DNA of 64,000 nucleotides from Hyphomonadaceae bacterium (GCA_022844345.1 JALHLU010000001.1:310001-374000); one strand, 5' to 3'; positions 16,368 through 25,233 are shown, counted from the first letter of the stretch. The notes: generated by a model not told the origin, from the letters alone. Program-made: numbers and translations.

Positions 16368-17885
16368 TCAGACCGGCTTGGCGACCATGTCCTTCTTCAG
16401 CGTCAGCGAGGCGATGAAGAAGAGTCCCGCTGCAGGAATGAAGAACAGCGTCTGCAGTGACATCGCTTGCCGCACGCCCTCGCCATAAGCAGTCCGGCAG
16501 AGCGCCAGATTCTCTTCCGAGATCGTCAGGGCAGCAAGATCAGCGGGTCGCGCTGTCACCGCCTTGATGCACTCGGCATGGGTCAGAACGCCGGAGGGAT
16601 CCAGCGACGTGATCTGCATCTTCATGAAGGTATCCGACATGATGCCCAGGAATTGCGGGCCGATGCCATTGCCGATCAGGGCGACGATCAGCAGCAGGAT
16701 CGCGATCGCCGTTGCGCGTGCACGCATCGAAACCACGCCTTGCCCGATCGTATATTGCGAACCCAGATAGGAGTAATGGAGCACCGCGCCGATGCCCCAG
16801 ACGATCAGCTGCGGCGTCCCCGGTTCCATGTAGAAACCGAAGATGTAAAGCGGCACGGACAACGCGAGTCCGATGGCCGGCAGCCATGCAACCACCGTCA
16901 CCGAGCGCGGCGTCAGCAACTGGCTGAGGTAGCCGCCGAGGAACGTGCCAACCGCCGAAACAAGAGCCAGCGGCACACCATAAGTCAGGGCGAACTCACC
17001 TGGGCCGATGCCGTGCAGGCGCTGCATCATCGGCGCCTGGAAGCCAAAGTGCCCGTAGCCGACAAAGGCGACAAGGGCCGCGCCGACTGACATCGTCCAG
17101 AAGGTCGGTTTGGATCCAAGCTCCTTCAGCGTCTCGCCAATGCTGGCCTTCTCGACGCGCGAGGTTCCCGGCGGATCGGAGAAGCCGCGCGGCGGCTCCT
17201 TAATCGTGAACAGGATAACGATTGCGACGATCACGCCGGGAAGGCCGAGCGCGATGAATGCGAAGCGCCAGCCGAAATTGTCGCCCCAGCCCAGCTGTTC
17301 GTGGATGTCAGGCAAGCCTATGGAGGCGAAGAAGCTGACGACCGCTTCGTCGCTCAGGCCCCCAATGGGGCCGCCGAAGCCATTTGCCAGTGCCGTACCG
17401 ATCGTCACCCCCATCGCGAAGATGCCGAGCGCGTTGGCACGACTCTTCGGCTTGAAATAGTCGGCAATGATCGAATTGGACGGGGGCGTGCCGCCCGCTT
17501 CGCCGATCGCCACGCCGATGCGAGCAATCAGCAGGAAGACGAAGCTGGTGGCGAAGCCGCACAACGCCGTCATCAGCGACCAGATCGCGATGCAGGCAAC
17601 CAGAATGAACACACGATTGAACCGGTCGGCCAGCATCGCAATCGGAATGCCCATCAGCGCATAGAAGATCGCGAAAGGCGGTCCGTTGAGGAAGCCGTAC
17701 TGGGTGTCGTTGAGCCCGAACTCCCGGATGATCGGCTGCGCGACCACGCCCAGCAGGCTACGGTCAATGAAGTTCAGCATGTAGACGAAAGTCAGGGAGA
17801 GCAGCACATACGCTCGGTACCCCGGTGTTCCGAAACTCTGCCCTCCGGCCGGGGCCTCGCCCGCCGGTGTCGATGCTATCGCCAC
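16368..17885 (-). CDS. MFS transporter, spinster-like (copy B)
   Basis: 505-aa, 12-helix MFS protein. FIDRSLLGVVAQPIIREFGLND, GEAGGTPPSNSIIADYFKPKSRANALGIF and YTIGQGVVSMRARATA match copy A. It carries about 20 extra residues in the loop around helix 5 (GGLSDEAVVSFFASIGLPDIHEQLGWG). The GTG at 17885 is chosen because GGGAGG lies 5 bases upstream; an upstream in-frame GTG at 17927 has no such signal. It lies 202 bp upstream of copy A with a hairpin between, so each may have its own promoter. Confidence 0.87.
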   Translation of the reverse strand: MAIASTPAGEAPAGGQSFGTPGYRAYVLLSLTFVYMLNFIDRSLLGVVAQPIIREFGLNDTQYGFLNGPPFAIFYALMGIPIAMLADRFNRVFILVACIAIWSLMTALCGFATSFVFLLIARIGVAIGEAGGTPPSNSIIADYFKPKSRANALGIFAMGVTIGTALANGFGGPIGGLSDEAVVSFFASIGLPDIHEQLGWGDNFGWRFAFIALGLPGVIVAIVILFTIKEPPRGFSDPPGTSRVEKASIGETLKELGSKPTFWTMSVGAALVAFVGYGHFGFQAPMMQRLHGIGPGEFALTYGVPLALVSAVGTFLGGYLSQLLTPRSVTVVAWLPAIGLALSVPLYIFGFYMEPGTPQLIVWGIGAVLHYSYLGSQYTIGQGVVSMRARATAIAILLLIVALIGNGIGPQFLGIMSDTFMKMQITSLDPSGVLTHAECIKAVTARPADLAALTISEENLALCRTAYGEGVRQAMSLQTLFFIPAAGLFFIASLTLKKDMVAKPV

Positions 17886-18023
17886 GTTGTCCTCCCTGCG
17901 GCTGCTCCCGAGCCGTCGTGGTTGCACCCTAACCTTGGTTGCTCCAAGGGCAAGCGGAATGCGGGTAAAACCGGCGACAACGCTTGCCGCAGCGCAGCAA
18001 TAAAACCGGGTTGTGCAGGCAGA

Positions 18024-18740
18024 TCAGATCAGACCCTTTGCCTTCATGCTGACTGTCTCGGAAGCGCCGACCACAAGATGGTCGTGCAGCCTTATCTCCA
18101 GCGGCGCGAGCGCCTTCTCTATATCGCGCGTTAGATCGATATCGGCGCGCGAGGGCGTGGGATCGCCGCTGGGATGGTTGTGGACGAGGATGACAGCCGA
18201 GGCTGACAGTTCCAGCGCGCGGCGCGCGATCTCGCGCGGATACACCGGCGCATGATCGACCGTGCCGCGCCCGGCGATCTCGTCGGCAATCAGCTTGTTC
18301 TTGCGGTCGAGATAGAGCACCCGCGCCTGTTCGGACTTCTCGTGGCGCAGGGCGAGTTTCACGTAGTTGAGCAGCGCGGCCCAGTTGGAGATGACGGGGC
18401 GGTCCGCGATCTGGTCAGCCGCTGCATGGTGCAGCAACAGGCTGGCAGCGCGAATATAGGACGCGGCCGTCTCGCCAACGCCCTTCACCTCCATCAGCCG
18501 CTCGGGCGGGGCGGCAAGAACGCCGGACACAGTCCCGAACCGCGCCAGTAGCTCCTTCGCGATCGGCTTGGTGTCGACGCGGGGAATGAAGGCGTAGAGC
18601 ATAAGTTCAAGGAGTTCATAGTCCTTGAGGTGTCCGCCATCGCCTTCCAGCACGCGCTGGCGCAGGCGCTCGCGATGGCCGTGATAGTGCCGCGTCGGGC
18701 CATCACTTGTACCGGATTTCGTCTTCCCCCCGCCCGCCAT
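18024..18740 (-). CDS. radC: RadC-family JAB1/MPN-domain protein
   Basis: 238-aa RadC (UPF0758) protein. An N-terminal helix-hairpin-helix part (HRERLRQR, DYELLELML, VKGVGETAASYI) precedes the JAMM metal-binding motif HNHPSGDPTPSRAD (about residues 189-202). RadC's role is still debated; the historical DNA-repair assignment is doubtful. The ATG at 18740 lies 4 bases after the map stop codon, so translation is probably coupled to map. Upstream in-frame codons would overlap map and are less likely. Confidence 0.93.
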   Translation of the reverse strand: MAGGGKTKSGTSDGPTRHYHGHRERLRQRVLEGDGGHLKDYELLELMLYAFIPRVDTKPIAKELLARFGTVSGVLAAPPERLMEVKGVGETAASYIRAASLLLHHAAADQIADRPVISNWAALLNYVKLALRHEKSEQARVLYLDRKNKLIADEIAGRGTVDHAPVYPREIARRALELSASAVILVHNHPSGDPTPSRADIDLTRDIEKALAPLEIRLHDHLVVGASETVSMKAKGLI

Positions 18741-18744
18741 CGTA

Positions 18745-19587
18745 TCAGTCTGCGGATGCGCCCATGGTGTGCGGCGTGTGGAGCCCGGCCGGCGACAGGG
18801 TGAATATCTCGACACCCGTCTCAGTCACGCCAACCGAATGCTCGTACTGAGCCGAGAGCGAGCGGTCGCGCGTCACCGCCGTCCATCCGTCGGCCAGCAG
18901 CGCCACATCGCGGCGGCCGAGATTGATCATCGGCTCCACCGTGAAGATCATGCCCGGGCGGATTTCATCGCCCTGGCCGCGGCGGCCGAAGTGCAGGATG
19001 TTCGGCGAGTCGTGGAATACACGGCCAAGCCCGTGGCCGCAGAAGGCCTCCACCACGGAATAACGCTGGCGTTCGGCATGTTCCTGGATGGCGGCCCCAA
19101 GGTCGCCCAGGCGCAGGCCCGGCTTGATAGCCTCAATGCCCTTCATCATGGACTCGTATGTCACGTCCATCAGGCGCGAGGATTTGCGTTTGACCGGGCC
19201 GACCGAATACATGCGCGAGGTATCGCCATGCCAGGCATCGACGATCACCGTCACGTCGATGTTGACGATGTCGCCTTCCTTGAGCTGCTTCGGGCCGGGG
19301 ATGCCGTGGCAGACGACATGATTGATCGAGGTGCAGACCGTGTGGCGATAGCCTTTGTAGAAAAGGCAGGCCGGCATGCCGCCGCCATCAAGCACGAACT
19401 CGCGCGCAAGATCATCGAGCCTGCCGGTGGTGACGCCGGGAACGACATGGGGAACCAGCATGTCGAGGCATTCGGCGGCGAGGCGGCCGGCACGGCGCAT
19501 GCCCGCGAAGGCCTCCGGGCCATGAAGCTTGATCTCGTTGGTGTGGCGCGGCGGCGAGTCGGCGGCGTCAATGAACCCCATGGTCAT
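18745..19587 (-). CDS. map: Methionine aminopeptidase, type I
   Basis: Removes the N-terminal Met from new proteins. 280 aa with an N-terminal extension. Conserved metal-ligand segments are visible: VNIDVTVIVDAWHGDTSRMY (two Asp), FCGHGLGRVFHDSPNI (His), MIFTVEPMIN (Glu) and SAQYEHSVGVTETGVEI (Glu). The ATG at 19587 is supported by AGAGGA 7 bases upstream. radC follows directly. Confidence 0.95.
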   Translation of the reverse strand: MTMGFIDAADSPPRHTNEIKLHGPEAFAGMRRAGRLAAECLDMLVPHVVPGVTTGRLDDLAREFVLDGGGMPACLFYKGYRHTVCTSINHVVCHGIPGPKQLKEGDIVNIDVTVIVDAWHGDTSRMYSVGPVKRKSSRLMDVTYESMMKGIEAIKPGLRLGDLGAAIQEHAERQRYSVVEAFCGHGLGRVFHDSPNILHFGRRGQGDEIRPGMIFTVEPMINLGRRDVALLADGWTAVTRDRSLSAQYEHSVGVTETGVEIFTLSPAGLHTPHTMGASAD

Positions 19588-19674
19588 GGGCGTGTCCTCT
19601 TGTATCGGCCGCTGTCCTAGCACGCCCAGCGGCCGCTTGCGAACGCCAGAATGGCCCAGATATTCTGGCGTTTC

Positions 19675-20103
19675 CTAGTTCAACTTGGCTCGCCGCCGGG
19701 GCGGCGCGGGTGCGAACGGCTTCGGCAGGGGCAGAGCGGGCACCCCCTCCTCAACCAGCTCCTTGGCTTCATCGGGGGTCACCTCGCCCCAAACGGGCCG
19801 GTGTTCGGCCTCCCCGTAGTACATGGCGCGCGCCTCGCTGGCGAAGCTGTCGCCGACATAGTCGTGGGTGGTGGCGATGTGCTCGCGGATCTCTGCCGCA
19901 ACCTTTGCGGCGGCAATCTCGGCGGGCACGGCCCTGTCGGACGAGCGCACGGTTGGCGCCATGATCTGCTTGTGGACCTCCGTCGATCCGCAAGTTGGAC
20001 ATTCGACCAGCTTGCGCTTGCGCTGGCGGTCGTACGCCTGCGAGTCCGAGAACCATGCCTCGAACTCATGTTCCCCCACACAGGCGAGAGAATAGCGGAT
20101 CAA
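19675..20103 (-). CDS. DUF1178 family protein
   Basis: 142-aa protein starting with the family signature MIRYSLAC--EHEFEAWFSDSQAYDRQ and followed by LVECPTCGSTEVHKQIMAP, a zinc-ribbon-like CxxC. DUF1178 proteins are widespread in alpha- and betaproteobacteria and have no known function. The family usually begins at this MI(R/K)Y, which here is encoded by a TTG start (20103) with GGGAGCG upstream. It lies between grxC and map in a conserved alphaproteobacterial order. Confidence 0.88.
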   Translation of the reverse strand: MIRYSLACVGEHEFEAWFSDSQAYDRQRKRKLVECPTCGSTEVHKQIMAPTVRSSDRAVPAEIAAAKVAAEIREHIATTHDYVGDSFASEARAMYYGEAEHRPVWGEVTPDEAKELVEEGVPALPLPKPFAPAPPRRRAKLN

Positions 20104-20132
20104 GTCTCGGCGCTCCCTTACAACAATAGCGG

Positions 20133-20405
20133 TCAGAGGACGGCAGGTTCGGCCAGCAATGGATCGAGCCGGCCCTGGTAATCAAGATCGTGAATGTCGT
20201 CCGACCCGCCGACATGCCGGCCGTTGATGAACACCTGCGGGAAGGTTGAACCGCCATGGCTGCGCTGGATCATCTCGCGCCGCTTGTCCATGTCATTGCC
20301 CGCGCGGTACTCGACGAAGTCGATGCCCTTGGAAGTAAGCAGCGACTTGGCCCGCGTGCAGTAGCCGCAATACTCCCGCGTATAGATTTCAACCCGCGCC
20401 GACAC
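20133..20405 (-). CDS. grxC: Glutaredoxin 3
   Basis: 90-aa dithiol glutaredoxin. The active site CGYC is at residues 13-16 (YTREYCGYCTRAKSLL), with the cis-Pro motif TFPQVFINGRHVGGSDDIHDLD. The GTG at 20405 is preceded by AGGAG at 7 bases and gives the normal family length. It is followed 29 bp later by DUF1178 and preceded by comF on the same strand. Confidence 0.95.
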   Translation of the reverse strand: MSARVEIYTREYCGYCTRAKSLLTSKGIDFVEYRAGNDMDKRREMIQRSHGGSTFPQVFINGRHVGGSDDIHDLDYQGRLDPLLAEPAVL

Positions 20406-20516
20406 CGTCAAACTCCTGACCTGAACCGCCAATCGACCACTCAACCCGCGATCATGGCGTCCGAACCTGAACCTCACATTATAACAGAGCGTTGAAACCC
20501 TGGAATCGTTCCAAAA

Positions 20517-21329
20517 CTATATGGGCGGCGCTCTTGGACCGGCAACACGAGCCAGCGTGATCACATCGACGCAGGCTGCCCCTGCCTTCCTGAGCGCCCT
20601 CGCGCAGGCTTCCGCAGTGGCGCCGGTGGTCAAAACATCATCAACCAGAACGACGCGCTTGCCCTTCACCAGCTTCACCCGGCCCCGGCGCACGCGGAAA
20701 GCGCCCTGCACATTCCGCCGCCGGGCGTCCGCCGACAGGTTGCCCTGGATCGGCGTCGACCGGACCCGCTTCAGCGCATCAACAGACAGGCGGACGCCGC
20801 TGGTCCGCGACAGGGCGGCGGCCAGCCAGCCGGACTGGTTGAAGCCCCGCCGGATAAGCCGGAAGTAGTGCAGTGGGACGGGCGTAATCAGATCCGCCTC
20901 GGCCAGCAGCTCGGACCCGGCGCTCGTCATCCAGCCCGCCAGCGTTACAAGGCCATCGCGTCTGCCCTGGTATTTGAGGCCCAGCACGAGATCGCGCGAG
21001 ACATCGCCATAGATCAGCGCAGCCCGCGCCCGGTCATAGGCCGGCTGGCGAACCAGGCATGCCCCACACAACTGGTCAGGCTCCACGTCAATCTCGAACG
21101 GCAGACCGCAGCACCGGCAGAGGGCGCCGGTGACGAAATTGAGCTTTGACCAGAGCTCGGGCTCAAGCGGGCCGGGGCCTGGCAATTCCCGGTGCGTAAT
21201 CAACGACCTCTGAGGCCAGATCAGGCCCGCAACGCGCCGAGCCGCCCGCAAATGTGCAGGCGAGCGGCCCCGGCGCGGCTTACCGGCGGGCCCGTCCCCA
21301 GCTACATAGGCGTCAGATGACGGCTCCAC
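20517..21329 (-). CDS. ComF-family phosphoribosyltransferase-like protein
   Basis: About 270 aa. A zinc-finger-like N-terminal part (CRCCGLPFEI...CGAC) leads into a type I PRTase domain with the PRPP-binding loop RVVLVDDVLTTGATAEA near residues 222-238. PVPLHYFRLIRRGFNQSGWLA is the ComF-specific motif. In naturally transformable bacteria ComF is needed for DNA uptake. The start is uncertain: the GTG at 21329 would overlap the divergent methyltransferase gene by 13 bp, and later TTG starts are possible. Confidence 0.9.
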   Translation of the reverse strand: MEPSSDAYVAGDGPAGKPRRGRSPAHLRAARRVAGLIWPQRSLITHRELPGPGPLEPELWSKLNFVTGALCRCCGLPFEIDVEPDQLCGACLVRQPAYDRARAALIYGDVSRDLVLGLKYQGRRDGLVTLAGWMTSAGSELLAEADLITPVPLHYFRLIRRGFNQSGWLAAALSRTSGVRLSVDALKRVRSTPIQGNLSADARRRNVQGAFRVRRGRVKLVKGKRVVLVDDVLTTGATAEACARALRKAGAACVDVITLARVAGPRAPPI

Positions 21330-22264
21330 CCCTCCCCCCTTCGCCGGCCAGGCCAGCCCCCACGGCGGCCGACCCCATGCGGATTTTCGACCGCAGCCTG
21401 CATGCGCGCCGGCGCGCCCGCGCAGCCGGTCGCTACGCGGATCATTCTTTCCTGAAACTGCTCGCGGCGGAAGACATCGCTTTGCGCCTTTCCGCCATCA
21501 CCCGCCAGTTCGACCGTGTGCTGGACCTTGGGGCTCATGACGGCTTGCTGGCTGACACACTGCGCGCCGACCCGTTGGTCGGGCCCCAGCTGGGCAAGAT
21601 CACCACAGCCGACCTGGCGCCGGCCTTCCGCCCGGATGTTGTCGTGGATGAAGAGGCGCTGCCCTTCGCAGACGCCTCCTTCGACCTCGTCGTTTCGGCG
21701 CTGTCGCTTCACTGGGTGAACGACTTGCCCGGGACGCTGATCCAGATCCGGCGGGTGCTGAAGCCAGACGGCCTGTTCATCGGGGCAGTGCTGGGCGGAC
21801 GCACGCTGATCGAGCTGCGCCAATCTCTGCTTTCGGCGGAAGATGAGATTCGCGGCGGCGCGGCAAACCGCGTCTCACCCTATCTCGATGTGATCGACGG
21901 GGCTGGCCTGCTGCAGCGCGCCGGCTTTGCCATGCCTGTGGCCGACAATGATGCGCGCACTGTGCGCTATGCGCACCCGATGCGGCTGCTCGGCGACCTG
22001 CGCGGCATGGGCGAGACGGCGGCCTTCGCCAGCCGCGAGGCGCCGGTTCTTACGCGGGGCATCCTGATGCGTGCGATGGAAACCTATGTGCGGCGGTTTG
22101 CCGATCCGGATGGTCGCGTGCGCGCGACGTTCGAATTCGTGACGCTTTCGGGCTGGGCGCCCTCGCCCGATCAGCCAAAGCCGAAACGGCCGGGCAGCGC
22201 GACGATGCGACTGGCGGACGCCCTTGGCGTGCGCGAACAGGGAGCTGGCGAAAAGGCCGGATAG
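21317..22264 (+). CDS. NDUFAF5-like SAM-dependent methyltransferase
   Basis: 315-aa class I methyltransferase-fold protein. MRIFDRSLHARRRARAA at the start of the domain is diagnostic for the NDUFAF5/C20orf7 group, which in mitochondria modifies an arginine of complex I. The SAM motif is VLDLGAHDGLLAD, with VVSALSLHWVNDLPGTLIQIRRVLKPDG after it. The glycine-rich motif I reads GAHDG rather than GCGxG, so cofactor binding may be altered. The ATG at 21317 is chosen; an ATG at 21377 just before the domain is an alternative. It is divergent from comF, a common alphaproteobacterial arrangement. Confidence 0.85.
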   Translation: MTAPPLPPSPARPAPTAADPMRIFDRSLHARRRARAAGRYADHSFLKLLAAEDIALRLSAITRQFDRVLDLGAHDGLLADTLRADPLVGPQLGKITTADLAPAFRPDVVVDEEALPFADASFDLVVSALSLHWVNDLPGTLIQIRRVLKPDGLFIGAVLGGRTLIELRQSLLSAEDEIRGGAANRVSPYLDVIDGAGLLQRAGFAMPVADNDARTVRYAHPMRLLGDLRGMGETAAFASREAPVLTRGILMRAMETYVRRFADPDGRVRATFEFVTLSGWAPSPDQPKPKRPGSATMRLADALGVREQGAGEKAG

Positions 22265-22274
22265 AGCCGCTGTC

Positions 22275-22454
22275 TTACGGCGTGGAATCGAACCCGGCCT
22301 GCACTGCAGTGAACGAGGTGTTGGTGCTCGACCCGATTGCGGAAGCGCCGCCGACGACGGCGATCGAGATGATGCCTGCGATGAGGCAGTATTCGATCAC
22401 AGTCGCGCCGGAGCGATCACGGAACAACTTCATGAGTGCATTGAGCGTTTTCAT
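22275..22454 (-). CDS. Flp-type (type IVb) pilin
   Basis: 59-aa prepilin. A short basic leader (MKTLNALMKLFRDRSG) ends at a prepilin-peptidase site after Gly16. The mature chain starts ATVIEY, with the required Glu5 and Tyr6, then a hydrophobic helix (CLIAGIISIAVVGGASAIG) and a short polar tail ending FDSTP. This is a complete Flp/PilA subunit of a Tad pilus. No tad/cpa assembly genes are in the window. The ATG overlaps the mutT stop codon (ATGA, 22451-22454), so it is in the ppiC-argJ-mutT transcript or has a promoter inside mutT. It converges on the methyltransferase gene. Confidence 0.88.
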   Translation of the reverse strand: MKTLNALMKLFRDRSGATVIEYCLIAGIISIAVVGGASAIGSSTNTSFTAVQAGFDSTP

Positions 22455-22876
22455 GCGCGTGCCGCCTTCGACCAGTCAATGAAATGCTCGAACAGGGGCA
22501 GGTCTGCGGCGGGAGCGGGATAGCTCTTGATCTCACCAGCAGACACCCAAGCGAGCTGTTGACCTTCCTGAGCAACGATTTCGCCTTCCCACGACCGGAT
22601 CAGGAACACCGGCATCAGAAGATGGAACCGTTCGTAGGCGTGCGAGGCGAACGCAAAAGGCGACATGTCGGCTTCGGCTACATTGACGCCAAGCTCTTCC
22701 ATCAGTTCGCGCGAGAGCGCGCCCTGAGGGCTTTCGCCGGCTTCAACCTTGCCGCCTGGGAATTCCCAGAGACCCGCCATCGTCTTTCCCTCGGGCCGCT
22801 GCGCCAACAGCAGCCGCCCGTCGCTTCGAACCAGCGCAGCCGCTGATACAACCATGAGCGTGCGCATAGCCCTCAT
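22451..22876 (-). CDS. mutT: NUDIX hydrolase, 8-oxo-dGTP diphosphatase
   Basis: 141-aa MutT-type sanitation enzyme that hydrolyses 8-oxo-dGTP. The full Nudix box is at residues 41-64 (GGKVEAGES ... SRELMEELGV). LLLAQRPEGKTMAGLWEFPGGK before it is characteristic of MutT. The C-terminal FEHFIDW also fits. Three in-frame ATGs (22876, 22867, 22855) could be the start. It lies 36 bp after argJ in the same direction; its stop codon overlaps the Flp pilin start. Confidence 0.93.
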   Translation of the reverse strand: MRAMRTLMVVSAAALVRSDGRLLLAQRPEGKTMAGLWEFPGGKVEAGESPQGALSRELMEELGVNVAEADMSPFAFASHAYERFHLLMPVFLIRSWEGEIVAQEGQQLAWVSAGEIKSYPAPAADLPLFEHFIDWSKAARA

Positions 22877-22912
22877 CTCATGTTTGGGTGTGCGTGACGT
22901 GCAATCGGACTC

Positions 22913-24166
22913 TCAACTTCTGTAGGCGCCGTTTATCTTCACGTAACCATCCGTGAAATCGCAGGTCCACACGCGGGCCCGGCCGTGGCCGAGGCCGAGG
23001 TCTGCACGGATGAACACTTCCTGGCCCGACACGGCGCGTGTGGCGGCCTCTTCCGAATAGGTCGGCGCGCGCGCGCCATCCCTCGCCACCAGGTGGTCGC
23101 CGAACCACAGGGTCAGCTGGTCGCGCTCGACGGGCTCGGCCGTCTTGCCGATGGCCATGACCACCCGGCCCCAGTTGGCGTCGCCTGCCGCGATCGCTGT
23201 CTTCACCAGCGGCGAGTTCGCGATCGAGCACGCGATGACCTTTGCGGAGGCGTCGCTCGCGGCCCCCTCCACCCTGATTTCGATGATCTTCGAGGCGCCC
23301 TCACCGTCGCGCACGATCTGTGTGGCGAGATCTTCCAGAACACGATGCATGGCCGCGACGAAGCCGGCGAGCCTGGGGTCGTCTGGATCGTGGATCGGTT
23401 CGCCACCGGCCGCCCCTGTCGCGAAGAACAGCAGCGTGTCGGACGTCGACGTGTCGCTGTCGACAGTGATGCAGTTGTAGGTGAGGTCGCCCAGCCGCGA
23501 GATCAGCGCCTGGCACACATTGGGGGCGAGCGCCGCGTCGGTGAACAGGTAGTTCAATGTCGTCGCCATGTTGGGCTGGATCATGCCCGACCCCTTGGCG
23601 ACGCCGACTATGGAGACGTTGCGCCGGTTGAGATCGACCGTCTCGCCGGCCGCCTTTGCGAACGTGTCTGTCGTGCGGATGCAGTTGGCGACCTTCTGCC
23701 AGTCTGGCGCGCCAAGGCCGCTCCAGACGGCTTCGACCCCGCCCGAGACGATCTGCGGCGGAAGTGGCTCGCCAATCACCCCGGTGGCGGAGATGAACAC
23801 TTCATGCTCGCCGCAGGCCGACATTTTCCGGGCCGACGCGATGGTTGCTGCGTTCTTGGCGATGCCGGCCGCGCCGGTGAAAGCGTTGGAATTACCGGTG
23901 TTGACCACCAGCACGCGCGCCGTGCCCCCGCCGGCCTTCAGCGCCGCACGGCAGCGGTCCACATCGTCCGACCGCGTGGATGACATCGTGAAGATGCCGC
24001 CGACAGATGCGCCCTCGGGAAAGTGCATGACCAGCAGATCATCGCGCACCTTGCCCTTGTAGAGGCCAAGCGAGTGCGTGACCGCTTCGATCCCGCCCAC
24101 CTTGGGCAGGTCGGGAAAGCGCGCGGGCGCCAACGGTGAAACCGGCAGGTCAGACGCAGTGGCCAA
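22913..24166 (-). CDS. argJ: Bifunctional ornithine acetyltransferase / N-acetylglutamate synthase
   Basis: Recycles the acetyl group from N-acetylornithine to glutamate and may also make N-acetylglutamate from acetyl-CoA. The self-cleavage site is at Ala201-Thr202 in KGSGMIQPNMATT; Thr202 becomes the N-terminal nucleophile of the beta chain. LVVNTGNSNAFTGAAG and the C-terminal KINGAYRS are typical. The length of 417 aa is normal. It lies 11 bp after the peptidyl-prolyl isomerase gene and 36 bp before mutT, a common alphaproteobacterial cluster. Confidence 0.96.
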   Translation of the reverse strand: MATASDLPVSPLAPARFPDLPKVGGIEAVTHSLGLYKGKVRDDLLVMHFPEGASVGGIFTMSSTRSDDVDRCRAALKAGGGTARVLVVNTGNSNAFTGAAGIAKNAATIASARKMSACGEHEVFISATGVIGEPLPPQIVSGGVEAVWSGLGAPDWQKVANCIRTTDTFAKAAGETVDLNRRNVSIVGVAKGSGMIQPNMATTLNYLFTDAALAPNVCQALISRLGDLTYNCITVDSDTSTSDTLLFFATGAAGGEPIHDPDDPRLAGFVAAMHRVLEDLATQIVRDGEGASKIIEIRVEGAASDASAKVIACSIANSPLVKTAIAAGDANWGRVVMAIGKTAEPVERDQLTLWFGDHLVARDGARAPTYSEEAATRAVSGQEVFIRADLGLGHGRARVWTCDFTDGYVKINGAYRS

Positions 24167-24177
24167 GTGTGAAACCC

Positions 24178-25233
24178 TTATTGCGGCGTGGGTGCGGGCG
24201 CGGGCAGTTCGCGTGTTTCGGCAGCCGTGCCGCCTGAAGGCGGAGGCGGCGTCGCAACCGGCGGCGGGCTCGCGGAGACAGGCGGTGTCGGGGCGGATGC
24301 GTCCGGAGCAGGTTCAGCGGCAGGCCTCGGCGCAGGGCGAACCGGGGCAGGTTGGGCCGGCCGCGCGCCATGCGGCGAGTTGCGCTTCACGATGCTTGCG
24401 TCGGCGCGTAACTCCGTGAGTATCTGCTCAAGCTGCTGTGCCTTGAGATAGCGTTCGATACGGTCGCGGAGTTCCTCAATCGAGGGCGGGCGCTTCTTGC
24501 GCACTTCTTCGACCTTCACGATGTGCCAGCCCTGCGCGTCTTCGAACGGACGCGAGATGCCGCCCTGGGACACGTCGCGGATGACGCGCGCGAATTCCGG
24601 CGATGCGTCCTCGGCCGTCATGTAGCCAAGGTCGCCGCCGTCCATCCGGGTCGCCTCGTCGGTGGAACGGCGGGCGGCGGTGACGGCAAAGTCGGCCCCA
24701 GCCTTCAGCTCGGCGGCGATCTTGTCGATCGCATCCTTGGTCGGCGCGAGGATGTGGCGGAGCCGCGCCTCGTTCTCCATCTGCTGCTCCAACAGCTCGA
24801 CCTGCGTCTCGTACATCTTGCGGATGGCCGCCTCGTCGATTCGTTCGGATGCGATCACTTCGAGCACGATGTTGCCCAGAATGTTGTCGCGGGCGGTTTC
24901 CAGCCGGTGCCGGGCCTCGGGATCCTCGTCCAGACCGCGGGCGACCGCCTCCATCGACAGCAGCTTCACCTCGATCAACTGGTCCAGAATCTCGTCGAAT
25001 TCGACGCTGCTGGGCTCCAACGTTTCGCCCTCGGCGATCAGCCCCTTCATCCGGGCTTCCATCTCGACGTCGGCGACGTAGATGATCTGGCCGTTAACCG
25101 TTGCGGCCTCGGCCGTCCGGTCGACGGATACGGCGGCAGGTTCGGGCGGCTCCTCCCCGCCGCATCCGGCCAGCGCGACTGAACCGCACAGGAACAGGGC
25201 TGTAACCCAACGGGAGCGTGACCCAAAAGCCAT
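24178..25233 (-). CDS. Parvulin-type peptidyl-prolyl isomerase lipoprotein
   Basis: 351-aa periplasmic PPIase that probably helps fold outer-membrane proteins, in the PpiC/SurA/PrsA class. The lipobox LAGC follows a short signal (MAFGSRSRWVTALFLCGSVALAGC). A SurA-like N-terminal helical region runs to about residue 190. The parvulin domain contains ARLRHILAP, GGDLGYMTAEDASPEFARVI and GWHIVKVEEVRKKRPPS. The tail of about 65 residues is Pro/Ala-rich and probably disordered. The ATG at 25233 has AGGAG 7 bases upstream. Divergent from secA and first gene of the argJ-mutT-pilin run. Confidence 0.9.
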   Translation of the reverse strand: MAFGSRSRWVTALFLCGSVALAGCGGEEPPEPAAVSVDRTAEAATVNGQIIYVADVEMEARMKGLIAEGETLEPSSVEFDEILDQLIEVKLLSMEAVARGLDEDPEARHRLETARDNILGNIVLEVIASERIDEAAIRKMYETQVELLEQQMENEARLRHILAPTKDAIDKIAAELKAGADFAVTAARRSTDEATRMDGGDLGYMTAEDASPEFARVIRDVSQGGISRPFEDAQGWHIVKVEEVRKKRPPSIEELRDRIERYLKAQQLEQILTELRADASIVKRNSPHGARPAQPAPVRPAPRPAAEPAPDASAPTPPVSASPPPVATPPPPSGGTAAETRELPAPAPTPQ

